Assembly: GCA_903897925.1 (NCBI GenBank)
Contig: CAIUDG010000035.1
Coordinates: 41,880 to 105,879 of the forward strand
Source of the DNA: an uncultured beta proteobacterium
GTDB taxonomy: Bacteria; Pseudomonadota; Gammaproteobacteria; Burkholderiales; Burkholderiaceae_C
Reading direction: 5' to 3'
Length of the DNA stretch: 64,000 nucleotides
Shown: positions 56,895-64,000 of the stretch, piece after piece
Layout: each line of letters opens with the position of its first letter
Position numbering within the stretch: the first letter of the stretch is position 1
The notes under the pieces: model-generated
What the model was told of the DNA's origin: nothing
The model's input: only the letters and a program-made list of their open reading frames with translations
Databases searched by the model: none
Program-made: the position numbers and the translations under genes

Positions 56895-57251
56895 TTACTG
56901 CGAAAGAACCCACTGAACCAAGTTCTTGATCTGCGCCATGTCGTTCGGTGGCGAGGTCTTCACAATCTTGTGTTCTTCTTCGTGGCCATCCGGGAACTTG
57001 GCTTTTTCGCCCGAAGTCACGTGGTGAATCAGCTTTTCTTCAGCGTCGGCCTTGCCTTTGTATTTGGCAGCTACCTTGCTGTAAGCGGGACCGTCCTTGT
57101 CCTTGTCAATGCCGTGGCACTTCAGGCAATTGTTCTGACGGGCCAGTGCTTTTGCTGCATCTGCATCCACTGCCAGTGCCGAAGTCGAAGCCAAAACCAG
57201 AGCCGCACCAGTCAGGATGCCGGCCAAAGTGATACGAGAAGTGCTGTTCAT
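56895..57251 (-). CDS. monoheme cytochrome c (MtoD-like)
   Basis: 118 residues from ATG 57251; the longer open frame to 57308 crosses the promoter. Signal peptide to about residue 27 (ASTSALA), then a small class I-like cytochrome with CLKCH at 42-46. The usual sixth-ligand MPPN segment reads KTSPPNDM, so the distal ligand is uncertain. It is first in the operon and a candidate periplasmic shuttle between the NapC-like protein and the decaheme protein, the place held by MtoD in Sideroxydans. Confidence 0.88.
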   Translation of the reverse strand: MNSTSRITLAGILTGAALVLASTSALAVDADAAKALARQNNCLKCHGIDKDKDGPAYSKVAAKYKGKADAEEKLIHHVTSGEKAKFPDGHEEEHKIVKTSPPNDMAQIKNLVQWVLSQ

Positions 57252-57514
57252 GATTGTCACCCGTCCTTTCAAATTGAAGCTGAATCGGATAGGCGCAAGC
57301 CCATCCACTACGGGGTCAATTGTGCGGATGCAGACACTATTTGGATATAGGCGGTGGATGAAAGCGCGTATAGGAATATTCCTATACGCCAGCGCTTATA
57401 TGCCTATTCCAGTGGTTTTTGCGCGTTGCTTAGGCGCCAGGCAGCATGGGAGGCTGGGCCGTAGAAATCGCTTTGCAGCCGGCGCATTTTCTGCCGCCTA
57501 GGCCACTAGTTGTG
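57252..57514. other. 263-bp promoter region of the cytochrome operon
   Basis: Spacer between the response regulator stop and the monoheme cytochrome start, both on the minus strand. It carries a perfect 24-bp palindrome and flanking TATAGG-like half-sites (listed separately). I see no strong sigma70 pair and no ORF. No clear terminator follows the regulator gene, so read-through from the regulatory genes is possible. Confidence 0.6.
57366..57389. promoter_or_regulatory. perfect 24-bp palindrome, candidate operator for the cytochrome operon
   Basis: GCGTATAGGAAT (57366-57377) is followed directly by its exact reverse complement (57378-57389). Extra half-site-like copies occur nearby: TATAGG at 57346-57351 and GCCTAT at 57402-57407 (ATAGGC on the other strand). 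It lies about 115 bp before the cytochrome c start. Its symmetric shape fits a dimeric regulator such as the adjacent NarL-type protein; that is inference. Confidence 0.7.
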
Positions 57515-58162
57515 CTAGTTGTGCTGCGCGTCGGCCAGGTTGTGTTCGATCGCGTAGCGCACCAAGTCAACCTGGGAGTCCATGCCCATCTTGGTCAAGA
57601 TGTGCGACTTGTGTGTGCTGACCGTCTTGACGCTAAGGGAAAACTCCTCGGCAATCGCCGTCAGGCTGATGCCGCGCACAATCCGACTGAACACTTCGAA
57701 CTCGCGGTCCGTCAATTCGGTATGCGGCAGTTGCTGGCGCTGGCTCGACATATCCGAGGCCAGCAGCTCAGCCACCTTGGGATTGATAAATACGCCACCG
57801 GCGGCAACCTTGCGCATCGCCGGCAGCAGCATGTCAGTGTCGCCTTCTTTGGACACATAGCCGGACGCCCCAGCACGAATAGCCCGCACCGCGTATTGCT
57901 CTTCCGGGTGCATGCTAAATATCAGAATAGGCAGCTTCGGGCGTTCCGCCTTGACCAGCTTGATCAGCTCCAACCCATTGCGCCCGGGCATGGAGATGTC
58001 CAGCACCAGCAGGCTCCAGTCACGCTCGCGCACTTTTTCCATTACCGCACTGCCATTGGCGGCCTCACCCGCGACCACCATGTCATCGGTGTCAGCCAGG
58101 ATTTTTTTCAGGCCATCGCGAATGATGGCGTGGTCATCGGCAATCAATACATCCAACTTCAT
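57515..58162 (-). CDS. NarL/FixJ-family response regulator
   Basis: 215 residues. Receiver domain with IADDHAIIRDG, phospho-Asp in LLVLDISMPGRNG and Lys in GYVSKEG; C-terminal LuxR-type helix-turn-helix (LTDREFEVFSRIVRGISLTAIAEEFSLSVKTVSTHK). It overlaps the kinase by four bases and precedes the cytochrome operon on the same strand, so control of that operon is the obvious guess. Confidence 0.92.
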   Translation of the reverse strand: MKLDVLIADDHAIIRDGLKKILADTDDMVVAGEAANGSAVMEKVRERDWSLLVLDISMPGRNGLELIKLVKAERPKLPILIFSMHPEEQYAVRAIRAGASGYVSKEGDTDMLLPAMRKVAAGGVFINPKVAELLASDMSSQRQQLPHTELTDREFEVFSRIVRGISLTAIAEEFSLSVKTVSTHKSHILTKMGMDSQVDLVRYAIEHNLADAQHN

Positions 58163-60183
58163 ACCATCGCCTTTGTAGTCTCTAATTTGTTGATAACCAG
58201 TGTCACTTCTACCGTGGTGCCCTGCCCCGGCGTACTGCTCATCCGAAAACGCGCACCAATCGCGCCACAGCGCTCACGCATACCCACCACGCCCACACCA
58301 CCGCTGCGGCGCTCGGCATCGAAGCCGTGCCCGTTGTCCCGAATCGTCAGGCGCAGCCGACCGTCGATTTGCACCAGCTCGACGCTGACCTCGGTGGCGC
58401 CCGAGTGGCGCACCACATTGGTCAGCGCCTCTTGAACAATGCGGAACAGGGCCGTGGCGCTGGCCTCCTCATGCACCAGGTCGGCAGCCGGCAAGTTCAC
58501 ACTGACCTGCAGGTTGCTGTGCTTCACAAAATCCTTGATCTGCCAGGCCAGGGCCTCGCCAAACTCCAGGTCATCGAGCAGGCGCGGGCGCAGTTCGGCA
58601 GCAATACGTCGCACCGAGCCAATTGCCTGGTCCAACTGGTGGCGCATTTCATCCACCTGCGCCACCTCCAGCAATTTACCGTCCCGGATGCGGGCGCCAA
58701 GCCAGGACAGACTCAGTTTCAGCCCGGTCAGCTGCTGACCCAGGTCATCGTGCAGCTCGCGCGAAATGCGGGTGCGTTCTTCTTCGCGCACACGCTGCAG
58801 CGACGCCGACAGTTCGCGCAGCTGGGCATTGACCTTGCGCAACTCGCTCTCCACCTTGCGCCGTTCGGTAACATCGCGCAACACTGCGGTGAGTTGCAAT
58901 TCGCCACCAATGATGGAATGCGAAATGGTCGTCTCCACCGGAAACTCGGTGCCGTCGGCACGCAAACCAAACACTTCCGACTGCGGCGCCAGGCTGCCGG
59001 CGTCGGGCACCGAATCGATGAAATCGCTAACCTGCCGCTCGTGGCGTGCACGCAAACGCTCGGGTATCAACGTATCCAGCTGGGTCCCCAGCACATCGGC
59101 CTCGCGGCGCCCAAACATGGCCTCTGCAGAGGGGTTGAACAACACGATGCGCATCGACTTGTCGACCGCAACAATAGCGTCCATCACCGAATTGATGGTG
59201 TGCTGATAGCGCTGATCGGCGGCACTCAAGGCCTGCGTCAAGGCTTCCTTGTTTTGCAGCTTGCCAATCAAATAGACCGCAACCATGCCGGTAAAAATAC
59301 ACAGCAGTGCGGCACCCAGACCAATCGGCACCGCCGTCTCGCGCCAGGACGCCAGACTCAGCGACTCGTCATCCGTCACGCTCAGCAGCAGCGGATAGCC
59401 GGCCAGGCGACCAATCGCAAAGGCTTCGTGGCCGCCGTCGCCACTCTGGTGCCGAATAGAACGCACTTCATTCGGCACCGCTGGCAGCACTTCACGCGTC
59501 AGTTCGCTGGCCGCCTCACCGATCATGATCTCCCGGTGCGGCAGGCTGGCAATCAAGGTGCCATCAGCCAGATAGATGGCCAGCGGTCGCTCATAGTCGA
59601 GTTGCACCATGCTATACATCTGCTCAAACGCCGCTATGTTGATAGCCACCGCCACAACGCCACGAAACTCCCCTTCAGAACTGATCAGCGGTCGCGCCAG
59701 ATACAGGCTCCAGCCCCTGTCGATACGGTTGCGCACCGGGTGGCTGATAAACATGGCATCACGCCCGCCATTGGCAAATACCTTGAAATAATCGCGATCG
59801 GACAGATCAATCGGCTTGATCGGCATCTCGAGCGAAGAATTGACCAGGTGCCCGCTGGCATTCACGATAAACATGGAACTCGCCTGGCGCGCCCCGGATA
59901 CCCGAGTACTCAACAGCAGGTGGACCGGCGCGCTGCCCAACTCGAACTGGCGGCCAAAGGCGGTATTCAGGCGTTCCTGAACCCCTTGCAAGACCAGGTC
60001 CGCACTTTCAAAGTTCTGCTCGGTCTGCTCCATCATCATGCGCGTCAGACTGGCCGTTTCCAGCTGCGCATGGCGGATTTCACGGGCGCGCAGACTCCAC
60101 AACAGAAACCCGACCGACATAGCCACCGCCAATATGGTCAGCATGGCCAGCAAGGCGACGGAACGGACCGGTCGGATAGTCAT
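58159..60183 (-). CDS. membrane sensor histidine kinase (Cache-PAS-HisKA_3)
   Basis: 674 residues. Transmembrane helix (about 8-28), a large periplasmic Cache-like domain (about 40-285), a second helix (about 288-312), a PAS domain (about 330-440; DAIVAVDKSMRIVLFNPSAEAMFG), a short coiled coil, a HisKA_3 domain with phospho-His in SRELHDDLGQQL, and a HATPase domain (RIVQEALTNVVRHS, DNGHGF). No CXXCH, so heme is not attached covalently. The signal is unknown. Forms a pair with the overlapping NarL-type regulator. Confidence 0.92.
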   Translation of the reverse strand: MTIRPVRSVALLAMLTILAVAMSVGFLLWSLRAREIRHAQLETASLTRMMMEQTEQNFESADLVLQGVQERLNTAFGRQFELGSAPVHLLLSTRVSGARQASSMFIVNASGHLVNSSLEMPIKPIDLSDRDYFKVFANGGRDAMFISHPVRNRIDRGWSLYLARPLISSEGEFRGVVAVAINIAAFEQMYSMVQLDYERPLAIYLADGTLIASLPHREIMIGEAASELTREVLPAVPNEVRSIRHQSGDGGHEAFAIGRLAGYPLLLSVTDDESLSLASWRETAVPIGLGAALLCIFTGMVAVYLIGKLQNKEALTQALSAADQRYQHTINSVMDAIVAVDKSMRIVLFNPSAEAMFGRREADVLGTQLDTLIPERLRARHERQVSDFIDSVPDAGSLAPQSEVFGLRADGTEFPVETTISHSIIGGELQLTAVLRDVTERRKVESELRKVNAQLRELSASLQRVREEERTRISRELHDDLGQQLTGLKLSLSWLGARIRDGKLLEVAQVDEMRHQLDQAIGSVRRIAAELRPRLLDDLEFGEALAWQIKDFVKHSNLQVSVNLPAADLVHEEASATALFRIVQEALTNVVRHSGATEVSVELVQIDGRLRLTIRDNGHGFDAERRSGGVGVVGMRERCGAIGARFRMSSTPGQGTTVEVTLVINKLETTKAMV

Positions 60184-60213
60184 ACAGCTAGTTTCCCCAG
60201 AAATAGGCGCGCT

Positions 60214-60759
60214 TCATGGCGGCGTGGCATGCAGGCGAGACTCGATCCAGCGTGCCGATTCCGCATTGTCCCACTCGCGGGCGCCGTAATATTTACCGAG
60301 CACGCGGCCTCTGGCATCTATCAGAACCGTCAGCGGAAGTCGGTCGGCGCCCAGCATGGTTTCGGCCTGCAATGCGCTATCAAGGTAATGGCTGATGGTG
60401 GCGTTGGCCTGCCGCAAATAGGCCTTGGCTGCGGCCTCGCTGTCGTCGGTGGAAATACCAATCACGCTATAAGCACTGGCCTTGCCGCTCCAGGCCAGCC
60501 GTTCCAGCGAGCCCATTTCCTGGCGGCACGGGCCACACCAGCTGGCCCAGACATTGATCAATAACGGCTTGCCCTGGTAGCTAGCAAGCGTGCGCGTGGG
60601 CCCATTCAGTCCGTGCAGCGACAGCGGGCGCAACACCTCCCCCACCGCCACCGGACGCGCAGTCGGCCCGGCCGTCGGCGCCACCGTCGGGACCGCCCAG
60701 GAGGTATTCAGAAAGGCTATCCAGGCCGCGAATAGCAGGAATAAACGCGTGTATTTCAT
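60214..60759 (-). CDS. TlpA/ResA-like periplasmic thioredoxin
   Basis: 181 residues from ATG 60759. Signal peptide (YTRLFLLFAAWIAFLNTSWA), then a thioredoxin domain with WASWCGPCRQEMG and a cis-Pro region near LPLTVLID. TlpA/ResA-like proteins reduce cysteines in the periplasm, including apocytochrome CXXCH pairs. It lies 30 bp upstream of the sensor kinase on the same strand and is probably the first gene of that run, which would suit a locus rich in c-type cytochromes. Confidence 0.87.
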   Translation of the reverse strand: MKYTRLFLLFAAWIAFLNTSWAVPTVAPTAGPTARPVAVGEVLRPLSLHGLNGPTRTLASYQGKPLLINVWASWCGPCRQEMGSLERLAWSGKASAYSVIGISTDDSEAAAKAYLRQANATISHYLDSALQAETMLGADRLPLTVLIDARGRVLGKYYGAREWDNAESARWIESRLHATPP

Positions 60760-61155
60760 GACTGCAGAACATAGCAGAACTACGCGCAGTGGAAAAAACG
60801 TGCTCAAGGAACTGCCGGGTGGCTGGCCCGGCGATGGGTCGGGCAGCAAAAAGTTTGCGCAAAACACATCTCGCTGGAGGGTCTACACGAATCGCTTCAG
60901 GATGACTTCCCCGCGCCCCAAGTGCATGCCTGGGTTCGCTGAATTGCTGCGCTTCTGCACGCAAGTCGGGTCGCTTCTTGAAATCAACGTAAGGACAAAA
61001 AATGAGCGCAATGGAATTATTTTCTACAACGCAGGATAAGCATTATCTCCATCAAGCCAATACCAGCAGCCGGTGTCGCCAATCTCCGGAGGATTCAACA
61101 ATCACTTCACACATCAAATCCAGTCATTCAATAAAACTCAAATATTATTTTGAAA
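60760..61155. other. 396-bp divergent spacer at the edge of an AT-rich island
   Basis: Left part (to about 60,950) has normal composition and holds no convincing gene. From about 60,960 the DNA becomes AT-rich. It contains a 53-codon plus-strand ORF (listed separately) that overlaps the membrane-protein gene start. No repeat, tRNA or integrase remnant was seen here. Confidence 0.6.
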
Positions 61156-61163
61156 ATGAATAA
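61002..61163 (+). CDS. hypothetical 53-residue ORF overlapping the membrane-protein gene
   Basis: ATG 61002 is preceded by AAGGA at 60991-60995 with good spacing. The frame ends TAA 61161-61163, overlapping the next start (ATG 61156) by eight bases, an arrangement that suggests coupling. The product (MSAMELFSTTQDKHYLHQ...) is polar, Ser/His-rich and has no family I recognise. It could be a leader peptide, a small protein or chance. Confidence 0.35.
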   Translation: MSAMELFSTTQDKHYLHQANTSSRCRQSPEDSTITSHIKSSHSIKLKYYFENE

Positions 61164-61809
61164 CACCAATGCCATCAATCTTTCAGAGATTGACAAACTA
61201 GACATCAGCCATTCCCACAAAAATATTAAAAAATTCATAATTTTATGCGTTATCAACCCCGTGGCCGCGCTTCCGGTTCTGGCTTTTTTTATTGGGTACT
61301 TCTGGCCCAACCACGAGCACACAATAAATCTGCAGGAGATAAATATCGGATTGAACAACTACATCAATCTACGAATAGCAAATAGCGACTACATGGCAGC
61401 CGCATATCTATTTTGGCTCACGGTTATCTTAACAATACCAGCTCAAATAATATGGATGTATCTAACAAGCGCCCACATAAACATGCCAATCATCGCCCGA
61501 TCATTCATGTTGATTAATTTACATTCCAAAAATTGGGATCCAAACAAATACACCCTGATTGGCGGTTATGTTCGGTTAATTGGCTACAGCATTCTTGCAA
61601 TCGTCTTTATTCTGGGAATATTTCTGACGGGACCAGAACCATCAAGCTGCAGAGGTTGTGAAACAAAAAGCATTGTCGGATTTTTCTTTCTGAACTGGAC
61701 TGGTATCTACCTGCTCATGGCAGCCTGGTACCTGGGAATTACCTATACAACTTACTGGAAATCAATACGCAATTATTTTGGAGAAACTTATGAACAACAA
61801 CAGAAGTGA
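61156..61809 (+). CDS. four-helix membrane protein of unknown function in AT-rich island
   Basis: 217 residues from ATG 61156. About four transmembrane helices: residues 26-48 (ILCVINPVAALPVLAFFIGY), about 78-102 (AAAYLFWLTVILTIPAQIIW), about 134-158 and about 170-195. Both ends are likely cytoplasmic. One CRGC lies in the loop before helix 4. Codon use is AT-rich and unlike the rest of the window. The last 20 bases overlap the next gene, which has GGAG placed within this one. I do not recognise a family. Its position directly before a large RTX protein suggests an accessory or immunity role. Confidence 0.8.
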   Translation: MNNTNAINLSEIDKLDISHSHKNIKKFIILCVINPVAALPVLAFFIGYFWPNHEHTINLQEINIGLNNYINLRIANSDYMAAAYLFWLTVILTIPAQIIWMYLTSAHINMPIIARSFMLINLHSKNWDPNKYTLIGGYVRLIGYSILAIVFILGIFLTGPEPSSCRGCETKSIVGFFFLNWTGIYLLMAAWYLGITYTTYWKSIRNYFGETYEQQQK

Positions 61810-64000
61810 CTATTGGAACGAATTTATCAACAAATTAATTAATCCAAGCCTAATAGACCAGATAGGAGCGGATTTAACGGCACTTCAGTTTTATATAAAT
61901 TCATGGGCAAAGGATAATTTACACCCACTGATATCCAAGGAATCATTGAAGGCGGAGTCCTTGCGAAAAATCGCAGTCAATCAATCCACCGAAGCAAATG
62001 AATTAAGGCAAAGATACAAAGGCATTAGCGCTACTAGTCGGGCGGCAACCAACACAAAACGGGTACTGGAAATAATGGTTGCAACCAAAGAGAAAAACGC
62101 CGCGCGTTTGCAGGAACTTGCGAAACAGGCGGATACGGGGGTGCTTTCAAGCACACAACGCTACGGCGCAGCTCTTGAAATGAGCAAGCAACTTGGTGCA
62201 ATGGCCGGCCTGATTGAAATAGGATTAAAGGCAGGAAAGGCAACTTCGACTGGGGATTGGAATTCCGTAGGCGAGACGTCGACAGGCGTTTTAACGGGGC
62301 TTGCTGGTGGTCTATTGGCTAGTACGTTTTCAGCCGCATTATTCGGCGCAACATTCCCAATAAGTTCACTCATGCTTGCCGTTGTAATTGGCTACGCTGC
62401 AACCAAGGCAGGCGAGGCCTATATCTGGCCTGAGATTCAAAGGCTTAGCCAACTGATACCTGACGGCCTATGGGATCAACTTTTCTCTACTCCAGAACAA
62501 ATTGCGCACTTAGTAAATTCCCAAACTACCCGCGCCCTCACCTGGACCCCTCCCCCCCGCGACCCCCTCATCCTGGACCTCGACGGCAACGGCATACGCA
62601 CCAGCGCCATCGACGCCAGCCGCGGCATCGTCCTGTTCGACCACGACAGCGACGGCGTTAAAACCGCCAGCGGCTGGGTCGCCGCCGGTGAAGGCATTCT
62701 GGTGCGCGACCTCAACCGCAATGGCAGCATCGACAACGGCCGCGAACTGTTTGGCGACAACACCCGCCTCACGCGCGGCGCCCGCGCCGGGCAACTCGCC
62801 GCCAACGGCTTCGAAGCCCTGGCCGACCTCGACCTCAATGGCGACGCCCTCTTCGACGCCAATGACGCCGCCTACGCCGAGCTCCAGCTCTGGAAAGACC
62901 TGAACCAGGACGGCCTCAGCCAGTCCGACGAACTCTTCAGCCTGGACAGCCTGGGCGTGCGCAGCATCGCCCTCAATGCCACCACCGCCACCACCGACCT
63001 GGGCGGCGGCAACAGCCAGACCATGAGCACCAGCTTCACGCACCAGGGCGCCGACGGTGTCAGCACGCAAAAGCAGGTCGGCAACCTGCTGCTGAGCAAT
63101 AACAATTTCTACCGCGAATTCACCGACGACCCCGAAGTCCTGGCCGCAGTCCAGGCGCTGCCCACCATGCGCGGCAGCGGCCGGGTGCGCGACCTGCGCC
63201 AGGCCATGAGCCTGGGCAGCCCGGGCGCCGAAACCCTGCGCCTCTGCGTCGAGCAGTTTGCCCAGGGCAACAGCCATGGCGCCCAGCGCGCCGCACTGGA
63301 CGCCCTGCTGCATGCCTGGGGCGCCACCAGCGACATGCCCAGCGGCGCCAATACCGACACCCGCTTCGCTGCCGCACCGGGCAGCCAAGCCGTCACCGCC
63401 AGCCAGGCCCTGACCCGATTTGCCTACGACCAGCCGGACCTGTACGCCCAAATCACCACGCTGGAGCGCTTCAACGGCAGCACCTTGCTCGACAAATTCT
63501 TGGTCCGCACCGCCCAGGGCATGGAAATGCGCCTGGGTGACGAACAGCAAGCCCTGCTGCGACAGGCGTTTGACGCCTTGCGCGACAGCGTTTACTCCGC
63601 CCTGGTGCCGCAGACCCGGCTGCGGCCCTACCTGAGCCGTCTGGAATTACACATCAGTGACGCCGGCATGCAACTCGACGCCAGTCCGCTGCTGGCCATG
63701 CTGCAGGCCGCGCACAGCCGCAACGCGCTCAACGCCACCGTCGACCTGATCGACCTGGATCACCATGCCCAGGCCCAGCTGCTGCACGCCGGTCTGGACA
63801 CCCGTGCCCTGCTGATTCAGTGGCTGCTCGCACAGCCATTCAGCGCCGAACTGGAACCGGAACTCCAAAAAGCCGGCATTTACTACGGCCCAGTGCGCCA
63901 GGGCAGCGCAAAAGATGACCTGTACGTCGGCGACGACAGGGACAACACATTTACTGCGGGCGCCGGCAACGACAAGGTCTTCGGCGGTGCCGGCAACGAC
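61790..64000 (+). CDS. large RTX-type calcium-binding protein (3' end outside window)
   Basis: Open from ATG 61790 (GGAG six bases before it) to the window edge: 737 residues seen, no stop. Residues 1 to about 245 are AT-rich, mostly helical and of no family I recognise, with a hydrophobic Gly/Ala/Ser-rich segment at about 160-210 (TGVLTGLAGGLLASTFSAAL...). From about residue 262 there are EF-hand-like Asp loops (LDLDGNGIRT, DHDSDGVKT, DLNRNGSIDNGRE, DLNQDGLSQSDE), then a long helical region, and at the edge the first nonapeptide RTX repeats (GAGNDKVFGGAGND). Such proteins leave through type I secretion. Function (toxin, adhesin or enzyme) cannot be told without the missing part. Confidence 0.85.
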   Translation, partial: MNNNRSDYWNEFINKLINPSLIDQIGADLTALQFYINSWAKDNLHPLISKESLKAESLRKIAVNQSTEANELRQRYKGISATSRAATNTKRVLEIMVATKEKNAARLQELAKQADTGVLSSTQRYGAALEMSKQLGAMAGLIEIGLKAGKATSTGDWNSVGETSTGVLTGLAGGLLASTFSAALFGATFPISSLMLAVVIGYAATKAGEAYIWPEIQRLSQLIPDGLWDQLFSTPEQIAHLVNSQTTRALTWTPPPRDPLILDLDGNGIRTSAIDASRGIVLFDHDSDGVKTASGWVAAGEGILVRDLNRNGSIDNGRELFGDNTRLTRGARAGQLAANGFEALADLDLNGDALFDANDAAYAELQLWKDLNQDGLSQSDELFSLDSLGVRSIALNATTATTDLGGGNSQTMSTSFTHQGADGVSTQKQVGNLLLSNNNFYREFTDDPEVLAAVQALPTMRGSGRVRDLRQAMSLGSPGAETLRLCVEQFAQGNSHGAQRAALDALLHAWGATSDMPSGANTDTRFAAAPGSQAVTASQALTRFAYDQPDLYAQITTLERFNGSTLLDKFLVRTAQGMEMRLGDEQQALLRQAFDALRDSVYSALVPQTRLRPYLSRLELHISDAGMQLDASPLLAMLQAAHSRNALNATVDLIDLDHHAQAQLLHAGLDTRALLIQWLLAQPFSAELEPELQKAGIYYGPVRQGSAKDDLYVGDDRDNTFTAGAGNDKVFGGAGND

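Overview
The window is high-GC bacterial chromosome with the gene families and gene order of Betaproteobacteria, order Burkholderiales, probably Comamonadaceae (a Rhodoferax-like organism is my guess from gene content; no 16S or other marker is present). Most of it is dense core genome with short spacers. I found no tRNA, rRNA, insertion sequence, prophage or CRISPR array.

Layout. 1-3.9 kb: two cell-envelope genes that share an NTF2-like tail (the second is an L,D-transpeptidase), then ppiA, ppiB and lpxH. 3.9-9.5 kb: a GAF/HD-GYP c-di-GMP phosphodiesterase, a long DUF349 protein and a membrane-anchored lytic transglycosylase. 9.5-18.3 kb: a ZTP riboswitch ahead of glyA, then nrdR, a type IV pseudopilin-like gene facing a TonB-like gene preceded by a (CAA)14 tract, the riboflavin cluster ribD-ribE-ribBX-ribH-nusB, and an aminotransferase. 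18.3-22.9 kb: tolQRA, then feoAB with a small Cys-rich partner on the other strand. 23-38 kb: dnaE, a flavodoxin-like protein, pirin with a divergent LysR regulator, an FAD oxidoreductase, gluQ, trmB, an RluA-family synthase, a two-component pair with a degenerate kinase, dinG, a PfkB sugar/nucleoside kinase and fpr. 38-52.6 kb: a thioredoxin-like protein, alaS, an SSADH-type dehydrogenase, a MarR-controlled tripartite efflux operon, two c-di-GMP proteins, and bluB behind a cobalamin riboswitch.

The most interesting region is 52.7-60.8 kb, all on the minus strand. In transcription order it reads: a TlpA-like thioredoxin, a sensor kinase, a NarL-type regulator, a 263-bp spacer with a perfect 24-bp palindrome, a monoheme cytochrome c, a decaheme MtrA/MtoA-type cytochrome, an MtrB/MtoB/PioB-type outer-membrane barrel, an intrinsic terminator, a tetraheme NapC/CymA-type quinol cytochrome, and a final terminator. 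This is a complete quinone pool - periplasm - outer membrane electron conduit, and its gene content matches mtoD-A-B-C of Fe(II)-oxidising Betaproteobacteria. The direction of electron flow cannot be read from the sequence.

The right end (about 60.95-64 kb) changes abruptly to AT-rich DNA. It holds a short ORF, a four-helix membrane protein and the start of a large protein that runs off the window. That protein has an AT-rich, poorly conserved N-terminal third with a hydrophobic small-residue-rich segment, followed from about 62,520 by a GC-rich region with EF-hand-like and RTX calcium-binding repeats. The arrangement suggests a secreted RTX protein with an exchanged N-terminal module and a possible membrane immunity partner; that functional reading is inference.
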